Positions 46,553-54,318 of a stretch of 64,000 nucleotides of DNA are shown here, piece by piece. The number at the start of each line of letters is the position of its first letter. The stretch's first letter is position 1. A program made the position numbers and the translations under genes. The stretch spans positions 28,923 to 92,922 of the forward strand of contig CANJCM010000009.1 in assembly GCA_947472765.1 (NCBI GenBank). Direction: 5' to 3'. The notes under the pieces were generated by a model, which was given only the letters and a program-made list of their open reading frames with translations, was not told the DNA's origin and ran no database searches. The stretch comes from Opitutia bacterium (lineage in GTDB: Bacteria > Verrucomicrobiota > Verrucomicrobiia > Opitutales > Opitutaceae).

Positions 46553-47775
46553 GAATCGGCATTGGGTTAAACCTGCTCGCGCCGGATAATGGCGGCGTCA
46601 CGAACTACGTGCTGACGCTGCTGCGGCACTGGCCGGAGTACGCGCCGGAGCACCCGATGGTGCTCTTCAGCTTCGCGCACAACGAATCGCTGCTCAGCAC
46701 GCTTCCGCCCGAATCGCGCCGTCATGAAATTCGGCTGCAGACGCAGGAAGAGGCCCTCCAGCATTTCGACAAAATCGACGTCTACTTTTGTCCGTTCGGC
46801 ACGCTCTGGCCGCGCCCGGTGCGCAAACCCTCGGTGCTCACGTTTCACGACATGCAGGAACGGTTCTATCCCGAGTTCTTTACCACGAAGGAACACGAGG
46901 AGCGGTTCTTCCACTACGATTGGTCGTTGCGAATGGCGGATGCGGTGATCGCGATCTCCGAGTTCACGCGCGAAATGGCCGTGCAGATCACGGGCGTGCC
47001 CCGCCGCAAATTCCGGGTCGTCCATCATGTGCCGGACGCTCTTCCCGCACCCGAACGTCCCGCCTCCGACCACGCGGCGCTCGAGTCCCGTCCGTTTGTT
47101 TTCTACCCGGCGAATTTCTGGCGGCACAAAAACCACCGGGCGTTGCTCGAGGCGATGGGCCGGGTGAGGCAGCAGGGGACGGACGTGCACCTCGTCTGCA
47201 CCGGCAGCCGGCTCGGACGCGAAGCGGAATGGCAAAGCCTCGTGGACCAGTTCGGCGTGGCCGACCGCGTTCTCCATCTCGGCAAGGTCCGCCGCGAGGA
47301 GATCAGCTGGCTCTTCCAACACGCGCGCGGACTCATCTTCCCGTCCCTCTTCGAGGGTTTCGGCATTCCGCTGCTCGAAGCCATGCAGACGAACTGTCCG
47401 ATCGCCTGCGGCCACAACACGAGCCAGCCCGACGTCGCCCGCGAAGCCGCGCTCTACTTCGACGCGGCGAGGCCCGAATCCATCGCCGCCGCGATTGTTC
47501 GCCTCGCCGAGGACGGCGCCCTGCGTGAGCGGCTCGTCGCCGCGGGACAGACACGGCTCCAGGACTTCACCGTGCGAAAGCTGATCGACGGCCATCTCGC
47601 CGCCTTCGCCCTCGCCCGCCGCCGCCACAATCCTCTCCGGGCCTGGTACAACGAACGCATCCTCCTCCCCCGCTCGCTCCAAATGCGAACCCAGCTCACG
47701 GAACGCGAATCACAGGTCGCTGCCGCATTGCTGGCGACGCGCGCCAAAATCCCCATGAGCTACGAACGGATTTAG
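46549..47775 (+). CDS. GT4-family glycosyltransferase
   Basis: 408 residues of GT-B fold. It begins MRIGIGLNLLAPDNGGVTNY. The C-terminal domain has RPFVFYPANFWRHKNHRALL, the ADP/UDP-sugar site FPSLFEGFGIPLLEAM (E-x7-E) and the REAALYFDAARPESIA segment. It is likely to transfer a retaining-type sugar from a nucleotide donor to the growing glycan. The ATG at 46549 overlaps the RAYT stop (ATGA), so the transposase gene now lies directly in the glycosyltransferase transcript. A 135-nt gap with an inverted repeat follows. Confidence 0.9.
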   Translation: MRIGIGLNLLAPDNGGVTNYVLTLLRHWPEYAPEHPMVLFSFAHNESLLSTLPPESRRHEIRLQTQEEALQHFDKIDVYFCPFGTLWPRPVRKPSVLTFHDMQERFYPEFFTTKEHEERFFHYDWSLRMADAVIAISEFTREMAVQITGVPRRKFRVVHHVPDALPAPERPASDHAALESRPFVFYPANFWRHKNHRALLEAMGRVRQQGTDVHLVCTGSRLGREAEWQSLVDQFGVADRVLHLGKVRREEISWLFQHARGLIFPSLFEGFGIPLLEAMQTNCPIACGHNTSQPDVAREAALYFDAARPESIAAAIVRLAEDGALRERLVAAGQTRLQDFTVRKLIDGHLAAFALARRRHNPLRAWYNERILLPRSLQMRTQLTERESQVAAALLATRAKIPMSYERI

Positions 47776-47791
47776 GCATAAACGCGAAACA

Positions 47792-47892
47792 CGCCCAAAC
47801 TTGAACCACGAAGGCACAGAGGCACAAAGCGCCGGTTTGGACCCTGCCCGTCCTTTGTGTCTTCGTGCCTTCGTGGTTAAACGTCTGGGGCG
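47792..47892. repeat. Gene-less CACGAAG inverted repeat (MITE-like)
   Basis: Core arms 47804-47829 and 47853-47878 (26 nt each, 23 of 26 complementary) start AACCACGAAGGCAC and end GTGCCTTCGTGGTT. Outside them, CGCCC at 47792-47796 pairs with GGGCG near 47888-47892 with some mismatches. The 23-nt centre encodes nothing. It has the same arm sequence as the ends of the GxxExxY element at 48873-49440. Confidence 0.8.
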
Positions 47893-47910
47893 AGAGCCCG
47901 CACGAGCCGC

Positions 47911-48864
47911 ATGAGCACTCCGCGTTTCAGCATCGTGATGCCGACGTTCAACCACGGCCGGTGGATCGAAACGGCGTTGCGGAGCATCTTCGATCAGGGG
48001 GTGGTAGACGCCGAGGTGATCGTGATGGACTCGGTTTCGACCGACGATACGCCGGAGATCCTCACGCGCTTCGGCGCTCGGATTCGCTGGCAGCGCCGCA
48101 AGGACAAGGGCCAGGCCGATGCCATCAACCAGGGCCTCGCTCTCGCCCGTGGTGAGATCGTCGCCTGGCTGAATTCGGACGACACGTACCTGCCGGCCGC
48201 CTTCCAACACGTGCAGGCAGCCTTTGCCGCAGATCCGACGCTGGACTTCGTCTACGGCGACGCGCTCGAGATCGATCAGGACGGACGCATTCTCACCCCG
48301 AATCTCTTCACCGAGGACTGCAGCCGCGAGCGATTCTACTTTTCCCACGACTATATCTGCCAGCCGACCCTCTTCGTCCGACGCGCTGCCTTGGAGCGCG
48401 TGGGACCGCTGCGCGCCGACCTCCGCTGGTTTCTCGACTACCAGTGGCTCACGCGCTTCTTCGCCGCCGGTTTGAAGGGTCAGCGCCTGCCGCACTTCCT
48501 CGCGGCGAATCGGGATCATCCCCAAACGAAAACCAATTCCGGCGGACTGCGCCGCTGGTGGGAGATCATGAGCGTGCTCGCCGCGAATCCGGGACCGGGA
48601 CCCTTCCTCCTCCGGCGCAACTGCATCTGGATCTACTCCCTCGAGTTCGTGATCAAGACGATCAACGCCGCCCCGTGGGGAGCCGGTCCCGACGCCTCGC
48701 CGGAAGGGATCAAAACCCGTGCCGTTGTCCTGAACGCGCTGAACCGCCGGTTCATGAAATTAGTCAGCCCCCGCTCCTTCGACGACATCGTCCAGCGTTA
48801 CCACCGGGACGTGGCCGCGCGTGGAAAAACGGTGGGGGACCTTTGGGCTCGGGAGAGTAGTTAG
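47911..48864 (+). CDS. GT2-family glycosyltransferase
   Basis: 317 residues, GT-A fold. RFSIVMPTFNHGRWIETALR opens the nucleotide site. SVSTDDTPEIL and the DKGQADAINQGLALARGEIV segment are typical of the WcaA-like subgroup. The DxD equivalent is WLNSDDTYLP, and YQWLTRFFAAG lies near the acceptor base region. It adds one sugar to the glycan; donor unknown. A second protein of the same subgroup is at 51294-52166. It lies between two CACGAAG repeats. Confidence 0.9.
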   Translation: MSTPRFSIVMPTFNHGRWIETALRSIFDQGVVDAEVIVMDSVSTDDTPEILTRFGARIRWQRRKDKGQADAINQGLALARGEIVAWLNSDDTYLPAAFQHVQAAFAADPTLDFVYGDALEIDQDGRILTPNLFTEDCSRERFYFSHDYICQPTLFVRRAALERVGPLRADLRWFLDYQWLTRFFAAGLKGQRLPHFLAANRDHPQTKTNSGGLRRWWEIMSVLAANPGPGPFLLRRNCIWIYSLEFVIKTINAAPWGAGPDASPEGIKTRAVVLNALNRRFMKLVSPRSFDDIVQRYHRDVAARGKTVGDLWARESS

Positions 48865-48872
48865 GGCAGTAT

Positions 48873-49440
48873 GGCCAATCCGGTTTAACCACGAAGCCAC
48901 GAAGAACCCTGATTTAGGGGCATTTCTTCAGTTGGGGCCCTCGCCGCTCCGTGGTCCGTTCGGACCGTCGGATGAATCTAAAAACCAGCTGCTCAACCGG
49001 AGACCGAATTAACGAACTCAGTTATCGGGTCATTGGTCGGTGCCTAGAAGTGCACCGACACCTTGGACCCGGGCTGCTGGAATCAGTCTACGAAGAGGCC
49101 CTCGCCCACGAGCTGAAATGGGCCGCCATTCGATTTGTACGCCAAGAGCCGATTCACGTGGTCTACAAGGGCGCAGATTTGGACTGTGGGTTCAGGGCGG
49201 ACCTCGTGGTCGAAGACGATCTCATCGTGGAACTGAAGTCGGTCACCGAAATTACCGCCGTTCATCAGGCGCAAATTCTGACCTACCTGAAGCTAAGCCG
49301 CCGCTCACTCGGCCTGCTCATCAACTTCAACGTACCCACCCTGAAGAACGGAATCCGTCGGGTTGTCGCCGGTGCCCTCTTCAAATCGGACTGATCAAGA
49401 GCTTCGTGCCTTCGTGTCTTCGTGGTTAAACGGATTGGCC
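48873..49440. mobile_element. Putative GxxExxY element with terminal inverted repeats
   Basis: A 568-nt unit. Left end 48873-48904 and right end about 49410-49440 are inverted copies: GGCCAATCCG, then TTTAACCACGAAG, then one variable base, then CACGAAG. They differ only by one inserted G (48883) and one substitution. Between them is a single gene, 48972-49394. The outermost 10 nt of each side (48873-48882 and 49431-49440) are exact reverse complements, so the unit may have inserted at the centre of a 20-nt palindrome. No direct target duplication is seen. That it moves is inference. Confidence 0.6.
48972..49394 (+). CDS. GxxExxY protein (PD-(D/E)XK nuclease-like)
   Basis: 140 residues from ATG 48972. 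The family-naming motif is GLLESVYEEAL, within INELSYRVIGRCLEVHRHLG. Nuclease-like acidic positions are in DCGFRADLVVEDDLIVELKS (D, then E-L-K as the (D/E)xK), followed by HQAQILTYLKLSRRSLGLLI and a FNVPTLKNGIRRVV end. The fold is related to PD-(D/E)XK nucleases (PF13366); no activity has been established that I know of. It is the only gene between long inverted repeats, so it may act on those ends. There is no partner methylase, so a restriction role is not supported. Confidence 0.85.
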   Translation: MNLKTSCSTGDRINELSYRVIGRCLEVHRHLGPGLLESVYEEALAHELKWAAIRFVRQEPIHVVYKGADLDCGFRADLVVEDDLIVELKSVTEITAVHQAQILTYLKLSRRSLGLLINFNVPTLKNGIRRVVAGALFKSD

Positions 49441-49502
49441 GCACCGGGTTTGCCGTTGCGTCACCGATTCGTCCGCTGTGCGCTTGGTTCCGCGATTGCT
49501 GC

Positions 49503-50246
49503 ATGACTCCGCTCGAGCCGAATACCGTCCTCAAGTACCCGCCCCTCGTGCGCGAGATGCACGACGCGCTGCGCACCCTGCTCTTCCCGCGGCTCCCCGA
49601 GCAACCTGGCCGCACCGACCTCATGGCGAAGCTGCTCGGCACGGGCATCAGCGAAGCGATGTATGTCCTCTCCGAATTGCACGCATCCCTCGGCGAACCG
49701 GGCGATGTCTGTGAATTCGGCGTGGCGCAGGGAGCGACTTCTGCGCTCCTCGCCAACGAAATCCGCGGCACCAACAAGCGGCTCTGGTTGTACGACTCGT
49801 TCAGCGGGCTGCCCAAGCCCTCACCGAAGGATCAACTGAAGGACGACATCTTCGGCCTCGGCAGCATGGAGAAATACGAGGGAGAAATGCGCTGCGATGC
49901 CGCGGAGTTCGCGGTCCGGCTTGCGCAGATCGGATTTCCACCGGAGCGCTACCGCGTCTGCGCGGGTCTCGTGCACGAGACCCTTCGGGAGGGCAGCGGC
50001 CCGGATCCGGTCTGCTTCGCGTACGTCGACTTCGATTTCTACGAGCCGATCGCCCACGCCCTCGACTACCTCGATCGGCACCTCAGCCCGCGGGGCAGCA
50101 TCGTGGTCGACGATTACGACTTCTTCTCCACCGGCGCCAAAACGGCCGTCGACGAATTCATGCAGAGCCGGCAAGGCCACTTCGAGTTGATCAAGCCGAT
50201 GCATTTCGCCGGACATTTCTGTATTCTCCGGCGGCGCCAGACCTGA
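49503..50246 (+). CDS. TylF/MycF-family O-methyltransferase
   Basis: 247 residues from ATG 49503. Key segments: DVCEFGVAQGATSALLANEI (SAM loop), RLWLYDSFSGLPKP (acidic loop), CFAYVDFDFYEPI (metal/acceptor Asp) and IVVDDYDFFSTGAKTAVDEF. TylF/MycF enzymes are Mg-dependent and methylate sugar hydroxyls in macrolide deoxysugars and in polysaccharides; the role here is probably glycan methylation. It starts 62 nt after the GxxExxY element, so its original promoter or operon link was interrupted by that unit. Confidence 0.88.
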   Translation: MTPLEPNTVLKYPPLVREMHDALRTLLFPRLPEQPGRTDLMAKLLGTGISEAMYVLSELHASLGEPGDVCEFGVAQGATSALLANEIRGTNKRLWLYDSFSGLPKPSPKDQLKDDIFGLGSMEKYEGEMRCDAAEFAVRLAQIGFPPERYRVCAGLVHETLREGSGPDPVCFAYVDFDFYEPIAHALDYLDRHLSPRGSIVVDDYDFFSTGAKTAVDEFMQSRQGHFELIKPMHFAGHFCILRRRQT

Positions 50247-50290
50247 ACGTGAGAACCGACGTGCACTCACGAGGCCACATCCAACCCGCT

Positions 50291-50362
50291 GTAGGGCCGG
50301 CGCTCGTCGCCGGGCCTGCCTTTCCATCCGCGAAGTGGCCCGTCGGCGAGCGACGGCCCTAC
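50291..50362. repeat. Inverted pair of GTAGGGCCG palindromes
   Basis: Two 26-nt units facing each other: 50291-50316 (GTAGGGCCGGCGCTCG...) and 50337-50362, the latter read on the minus strand as GTAGGGCCGTCGCTCG.... Each is itself a hairpin (GGGCCGGCG/CGCCGGGCC type). They occupy the gap between two methyltransferase genes. A third copy is at 52300-52325. Confidence 0.8.
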
Positions 50363-50381
50363 ACCCGCTGACTCTTTACTC

Positions 50382-51047
50382 GTGGAACTCTGGCAACAAC
50401 CGACCTTGGCAGGATTCCTTACGCGACTTGGTCGGTACGGGATCGAATTCAAGACCGTCATCGACGTCGGGGCGTCGAACGGCATGTGGACGAGGGAGGT
50501 GCTGCCGCACTTCCCGAATTGTGATTACTTCCTCGTCGAGGCGCGTCGCGAGCATGAGCCGGCGCTGGCCGCGTTCGCCGCGGAAAACTCCCGCGTGCGT
50601 TACACGATTTGCGCCGCCGCGGACAAGCCGGGCCAGGTGCACTTCCACGCGGGCGATCTCTTCGGTGGCCTCGCAGCCCACACCGCCTTCGCCGAGCACG
50701 ACCTTGTGGTGCCATCGCGGACGCTCGACGAATTGGCGGCCACGCACGCGCTGGCCGGTCCGTACCTCCTGAAACTCGATACGCATGGCTTCGAGGAGCA
50801 AATCCTCGCCGGCTCCTCCAACCTCCTCGCCCACGCGAACCTCCTCGTCATCGAGGCGTATAATCACCGCATGGGATTCGGGAATCTCCTCCTCCCCGAA
50901 CTCTGCGCGCATCTCGATGCCCGCGGATTCCGCTGTCTCGATTTCTTCGACCCGCTGTATCGGCCGCACGACGCGAGCTTCTGGCAGGCCGACCTCGCGT
51001 TCGCGCGGAAGGACTGGCCCGGCTTCAAGCACGGAGCGTACGTTTGA
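50382..51047 (+). CDS. FkbM-family methyltransferase
   Basis: 221 residues from GTG 50382. TVIDVGASNGMWTREVLPHF is motif I, followed by DYFLVEARREHEPALAAFAA, and VPSRTLDELAATHALAGPYL with LLKLDTHGFEEQILAGSS, the FkbM-specific acidic segment. FkbM enzymes O-methylate sugars or polyketides. With the TylF enzyme and others it makes a methylation-rich glycan likely. No other start codon nearer the conserved segment is better. REP repeats follow it. Confidence 0.85.
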   Translation: MELWQQPTLAGFLTRLGRYGIEFKTVIDVGASNGMWTREVLPHFPNCDYFLVEARREHEPALAAFAAENSRVRYTICAAADKPGQVHFHAGDLFGGLAAHTAFAEHDLVVPSRTLDELAATHALAGPYLLKLDTHGFEEQILAGSSNLLAHANLLVIEAYNHRMGFGNLLLPELCAHLDARGFRCLDFFDPLYRPHDASFWQADLAFARKDWPGFKHGAYV

Positions 51048-51142
51048 CCCGAACGATGAAACCGCCTGCAGGGCCGCCGCTCGCTCAAGAATCTCCGGCC
51101 CGGCGACGCGTGTCGGCCGTATACCTCCATGGAGTGGCCTTT

Positions 51143-51218
51143 GTAGCCCGCTGCGTGAGCAGCGGGACTGCTTTGAGCGAAGCAATCACGGAGTCCCTGC
51201 CCTCACGGGCAGGGCTAC
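51143..51218. repeat. Inverted REP pair (BIME-like)
   Basis: 51143-51168: GTAGCCCGCTGC, loop GTGA, GCAGCGGGAC. 51193-51218: GTCCCTGCCC, loop TCAC, GGGCAGGGCTAC. The spacer is 24 nt, the same as in the pair at 54319-54394. It lies in the 246-nt gap between the FkbM and GT2 genes; a degenerate GGGCCGCCGCTCG-type copy is at about 51070-51115. Confidence 0.9.
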
Positions 51219-51293
51219 GCCCAACCGGTTCGCCCATGATGTTGCGCCGCATCGTTGCTGGCTAGACGGCCGGGTCCGGCCTGAAGCACGCCC

Positions 51294-52166
51294 ATGTCCA
51301 CCCCTCGCCTGAGTGTCGCGCTCGTCACTCCGTCGTACAACCAGGCGCCGTTCCTCCGCGCATGCCTCGAGAGTGTGCGAGCGCAGTCTGGCGTTGAGAT
51401 TCATCACGCGGTTTGGGACGGCGGCTCGACTGACGGTTCCGTCGAAATCCTGAAGTCGTTTGGGTCTCCCCTCTCCTGGCGCAGCGGGCCCGACGGCGGA
51501 CAGGTTCGCGCGATCAACGCCGGCCTGCAGGAACTCCCAGGCGACATCTGCGGTTACCTCAACAGCGACGATGTGCTCCTGCCCGGCGCGGTCGCGCAGG
51601 TGGTGAAGACCTTCGCGGAGAATCCCGACGTGGACGTCCTCTACGGGCGCGCGTGGTGGATCGACGCCGGAGGAAAGCAGACCCGCGAATATCCCACCCT
51701 GCCCTTCGACGCGGCGGCGCTCGTGCAGCACTGCTTCATCTGCCAGCCCGCAACTTTCTGGCGGCGCCGCGTCCACGAGCAGCACGGGTGGTTCGCTCCG
51801 GAGTTCGATCACACCTTCGACTACGAGTTCTGGCTGCGGTTGATGAAGGCCGGAGTGAGGTTTCACCATCTGCCCGAGTTTCTCGCAGGCTCCCGCGAAC
51901 ATCCCGCCACCAAATCGGCCCGCGCCCGCGGCCAAATCTTTCGGGAGATCCGCGCGATGCAGTTCCGTCACTTCGGCTACTGCGGCCGCAACTGGTGGGA
52001 GCAGCAGCTGCGTTACTGGCGGGATGAATCAGGCAGCGCTTGGGCACGCCTGCTGCCTGGCAAGAAGGACGAGCGAATGTACCGCCTCGCCTGGTGGCCG
52101 TACGCGCTGTTCCGCCGACGCCTCGGCGGTCCGCTCTTCTATCGGCCCGGAGACTTTCGCTGCTGA
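51294..52166 (+). CDS. GT2-family glycosyltransferase
   Basis: 290 residues. LSVALVTPSYNQAPFLRACL opens the nucleotide site; DGGSTDGSVEILKSF and SGPDGGQVRAINAGLQELPG follow, then LNSDDVLLPG (DxD-like) and FDYEFWLRLMKAGVRF. It belongs to the same WcaA-like subgroup as the protein at 47911-48864. It should add one sugar to the glycan; donor and linkage are unknown. It is the last plus-strand gene of the island before the convergent methyltransferase at 52389-53990. Confidence 0.9.
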   Translation: MSTPRLSVALVTPSYNQAPFLRACLESVRAQSGVEIHHAVWDGGSTDGSVEILKSFGSPLSWRSGPDGGQVRAINAGLQELPGDICGYLNSDDVLLPGAVAQVVKTFAENPDVDVLYGRAWWIDAGGKQTREYPTLPFDAAALVQHCFICQPATFWRRRVHEQHGWFAPEFDHTFDYEFWLRLMKAGVRFHHLPEFLAGSREHPATKSARARGQIFREIRAMQFRHFGYCGRNWWEQQLRYWRDESGSAWARLLPGKKDERMYRLAWWPYALFRRRLGGPLFYRPGDFRC

Positions 52167-52205
52167 ACAGGCTGGTTCCCGGTGGCGGCGAGCATGTTCC
52201 TTTTT

Positions 52206-52284
52206 TGTCATTCTGAGCGCAGCGAAGGATCCATGTCTTCGACGAAGATGAGCGCGTGGATTCTTCGCTCCGCTCAGAATGACA
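52206..52284. repeat. TGTCATTCTGAGCG inverted repeat
   Basis: Arms 52206-52233 and 52257-52284 (28 nt each, 26 complementary) start TGTCATTCTGAGCG and end CGCTCAGAATGACA. They surround a 23-nt centre. A single related arm lies at 54183-54210. I recall similar sequences as dispersed repeats in several bacterial phyla. No gene is present. Confidence 0.8.
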
Positions 52285-52299
52285 GGGTATGACGAACCC

Positions 52300-52325
52300 G
52301 GCCCGGCGGCGAGCGCCGGCCCTAC
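52300..52325. repeat. Single GTAGGGCCG palindrome
   Basis: 26 nt, read on the minus strand as GTAGGGCCGGCGCTCGCC... with the stem GGGCCGGCG/CGCCGGGCC. It is the third copy of the family at 50291-50362, placed 15 nt after the TGTCATTCTGAG repeat in the 222-nt gap between the last GT2 gene and the convergent methyltransferase. Confidence 0.75.
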
Positions 52326-52388
52326 ATCCCGCTAAGCCAGACGGCGAAGCCCAATCGAAATTCGAGAATCGAAAATCCCACCGCCTGC

Positions 52389-53990
52389 TCAGGGCGCGAA
52401 AAATCCGTGCTCCGCCAGCCGTTTCACCACGCCTTCCACCTGCGGCTTCAGGAGTTCCCGGAGGCGACTCTCGTCCGTGACCGGCTTGTCGCCTTCCTTC
52501 ACGCCCAATTTGTCGGCCTTCACCTGCTTCACCAACTCTTCCACAATTTCAGGCTCCGTACGCGTGCCATCGCAGGCCGCGATCACGAAGCGGGCGAAAA
52601 CGTCCGCCGGGACGCTAACGTGAATCAGGTTCGTGAGGAAGCGGGCGTTGCTTGCCGCCCAAAAGCGCGCCAGCCGACCCATCAGGGGTTTGGCCGGACT
52701 CGTCGTCACGACCGGGACCGGTTCGGCGGAGATCTCGAGGAATCCCTTGGAATAAAGGTTGAGCAAATTACTCTGCAATGTCGCGTCGTCGATCAGATCG
52801 CGATTGGCCGGCAGGGCGCCCAGAAACGGGCGTGACTGCGTCCGAGCCGTCGCAAGGACTTCCTGGTAACCGATCAAGCCCGGCGCCGCCATGGCAATGG
52901 CCTGAAAGGCGGCCTTCAAATAGCTGTCCGCGGTATTAATCGTCGCACCCGCCGTGCTGACAAAGCTGACCTGAACACCATGCGTGAGGTCAACGGGCGC
53001 CGCGGGACGCTTCAGGTACGACTGGTACGCGAAGCTGGCCATCACCGTCGGCTGCACCTGTCGGGTAACGGTCTGGGACTTGTGGCAGAGGAGCGTTTGC
53101 CGGAAGAACCGGTTCCGCAGGAAATCCATGTACTGCTCCTGAGCGACGACCGTCGTGCCCACCCGGTTCAAGGTATCGCGGACCTTTTCCGGGAAATTGG
53201 CCGAAAGCATCTGTGAGAGGCTGGGTTCGCCCAGATACTGCAATCCCTGGCTCTCGGCCCGGGCGACAAACTCATGGAGATAAAACGGGGTGTTTTCTTC
53301 CTCGAGGATGTCGTGGGCGAGAAAGCTGTCCACCTGCTTGGACAGGATGTCGGACTCGCTCTTGAGGAGCATGCCGAAGGCACTATTTTCCGTCGGGACC
53401 GACTCCGACATAAAGGCGAGAAGGGCCCGGGCCTGCTTCACCTTCATCGCCGGTTCGGCGAACTGCCGGGTGTGGAAGAGCATCATGTCGCGCAACGAGC
53501 GCCGCATATTCCAACCGGGCAGCGCGTTGTAGCTGATATACGCGATGCCGGTCTCGGCCAAATGAGCAGAACAAATCTGCATGATCTTCTGTCGGACCGG
53601 TTCGGGCACCCAGGAGAAGATCCCGTGGACGATGATGTAATCGAATTTTCCCTCGCTCGCGGGAAAATCCAGGATGTTTTGGCACCGAACTTCGACATTC
53701 TTCAGCCCAGCTCCTTCAATCGCTTTTTGCGCCGCCGCGACCTGGACCTTGGAGGCGTCGAGGCCGAGATAGGAAGCCTGCGGAAAGTGTTCTGCCATCG
53801 GCAGGAGGTTGGCTCCGTCGGCACAGCCAAGCTCGAGCACACGCGCCTTGGCCGGCGCCACCGTGTTCACTCCCATCAGGCGCCCCATCGCCGCGAGTCG
53901 CAGCGGATGGCTTTGCGGAAAAGAGGCACTCGGGTAGGGAACAACGTCGTAGGCGGTGGGCGCGGCAGCGGAGTCTCCGGAGGTTGACAT
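52389..53990 (-). CDS. Methyltransferase with regulatory domain (MethyTransf_Reg)
   Basis: 533 residues. The N-terminal class I methyltransferase (about 15-190) begins AYDVVPYPSASFPQSHPLRL and has ARVLELGCADGANLLPMAEH, SYLGLDASKVQVAAAQKAI and FDYIIVHGIFSWVPEPVRQK. A middle regulatory-type domain (about 215-310) includes HDILEEENTPFYLHEFVARA. The C-terminal part (about 330-533) is helical and not recognised by me. The substrate is unknown; these proteins often sit in polysaccharide or secondary-metabolite loci. It is convergent with the GT2 gene and separated from the S-layer gene by 546 nt of repeats. Confidence 0.87.
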   Translation of the reverse strand: MSTSGDSAAAPTAYDVVPYPSASFPQSHPLRLAAMGRLMGVNTVAPAKARVLELGCADGANLLPMAEHFPQASYLGLDASKVQVAAAQKAIEGAGLKNVEVRCQNILDFPASEGKFDYIIVHGIFSWVPEPVRQKIMQICSAHLAETGIAYISYNALPGWNMRRSLRDMMLFHTRQFAEPAMKVKQARALLAFMSESVPTENSAFGMLLKSESDILSKQVDSFLAHDILEEENTPFYLHEFVARAESQGLQYLGEPSLSQMLSANFPEKVRDTLNRVGTTVVAQEQYMDFLRNRFFRQTLLCHKSQTVTRQVQPTVMASFAYQSYLKRPAAPVDLTHGVQVSFVSTAGATINTADSYLKAAFQAIAMAAPGLIGYQEVLATARTQSRPFLGALPANRDLIDDATLQSNLLNLYSKGFLEISAEPVPVVTTSPAKPLMGRLARFWAASNARFLTNLIHVSVPADVFARFVIAACDGTRTEPEIVEELVKQVKADKLGVKEGDKPVTDESRLRELLKPQVEGVVKRLAEHGFFAP

Positions 53991-54110
53991 GACCTCCTAG
54001 GCAAACAGGCGGAAAGTCGTTGTAAAGGGACTTTGACGAAGCGCACCTCACCTTCGGTGACAGCCCTGGACGCTCGCCTCTTGGTTGGACCCAAAACAGC
54101 GGACTTTGCT

Positions 54111-54136
54111 GTAGCCCTTTCCGCGAGGACAGGAAC
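54111..54136. repeat. Degenerate REP palindrome
   Basis: GTAGCCCTTTCC, then GCGA, then GGACAGGAAC: 26 nt with several stem mismatches compared with the copies at 51143 and 54319. It lies in the 546-nt gap between the methyltransferase at 52389-53990 and the S-layer gene. The sequence 53991-54110 shows no other feature. Confidence 0.65.
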
Positions 54137-54182
54137 CCACTTACTCGAGAGATGGCATGAAAAGGCAAAAGGGACGCTCCCT

Positions 54183-54210
54183 TGTCACTCTGAGCGCAGC
54201 GAAGAATCCA
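54183..54210. repeat. Single TGTCACTCTGAGCG arm
   Basis: 28 nt, a near copy (2 differences) of the left arm at 52206-52233. About 70 nt downstream the sequence CTTCGCTGCGCGCAGCA may be a decayed partner. Confidence 0.65.
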
Positions 54211-54318
54211 TGTCGTCGTGGGAGCGTCGCGGATGGATCACCGAGTCGGTCGCGCCGCTTGCAACTTCGCTGCGCGCAGCAGGACGGAAGTTCAAACCTG
54301 GATTCTGAAATTGGCCTG

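Noticed and set aside
48972..49394. Restriction endonuclease of a restriction-modification system
   Set aside because: Although the fold is PD-(D/E)XK-like, no DNA methylase lies beside it. The methyltransferases in the island look like small-molecule or sugar enzymes, not DNA-binding ones.
36423..54000. Prophage or integrative element
   Set aside because: No integrase, attachment-site repeat, phage structural or conjugation gene is seen; the only transposase is the RAYT.
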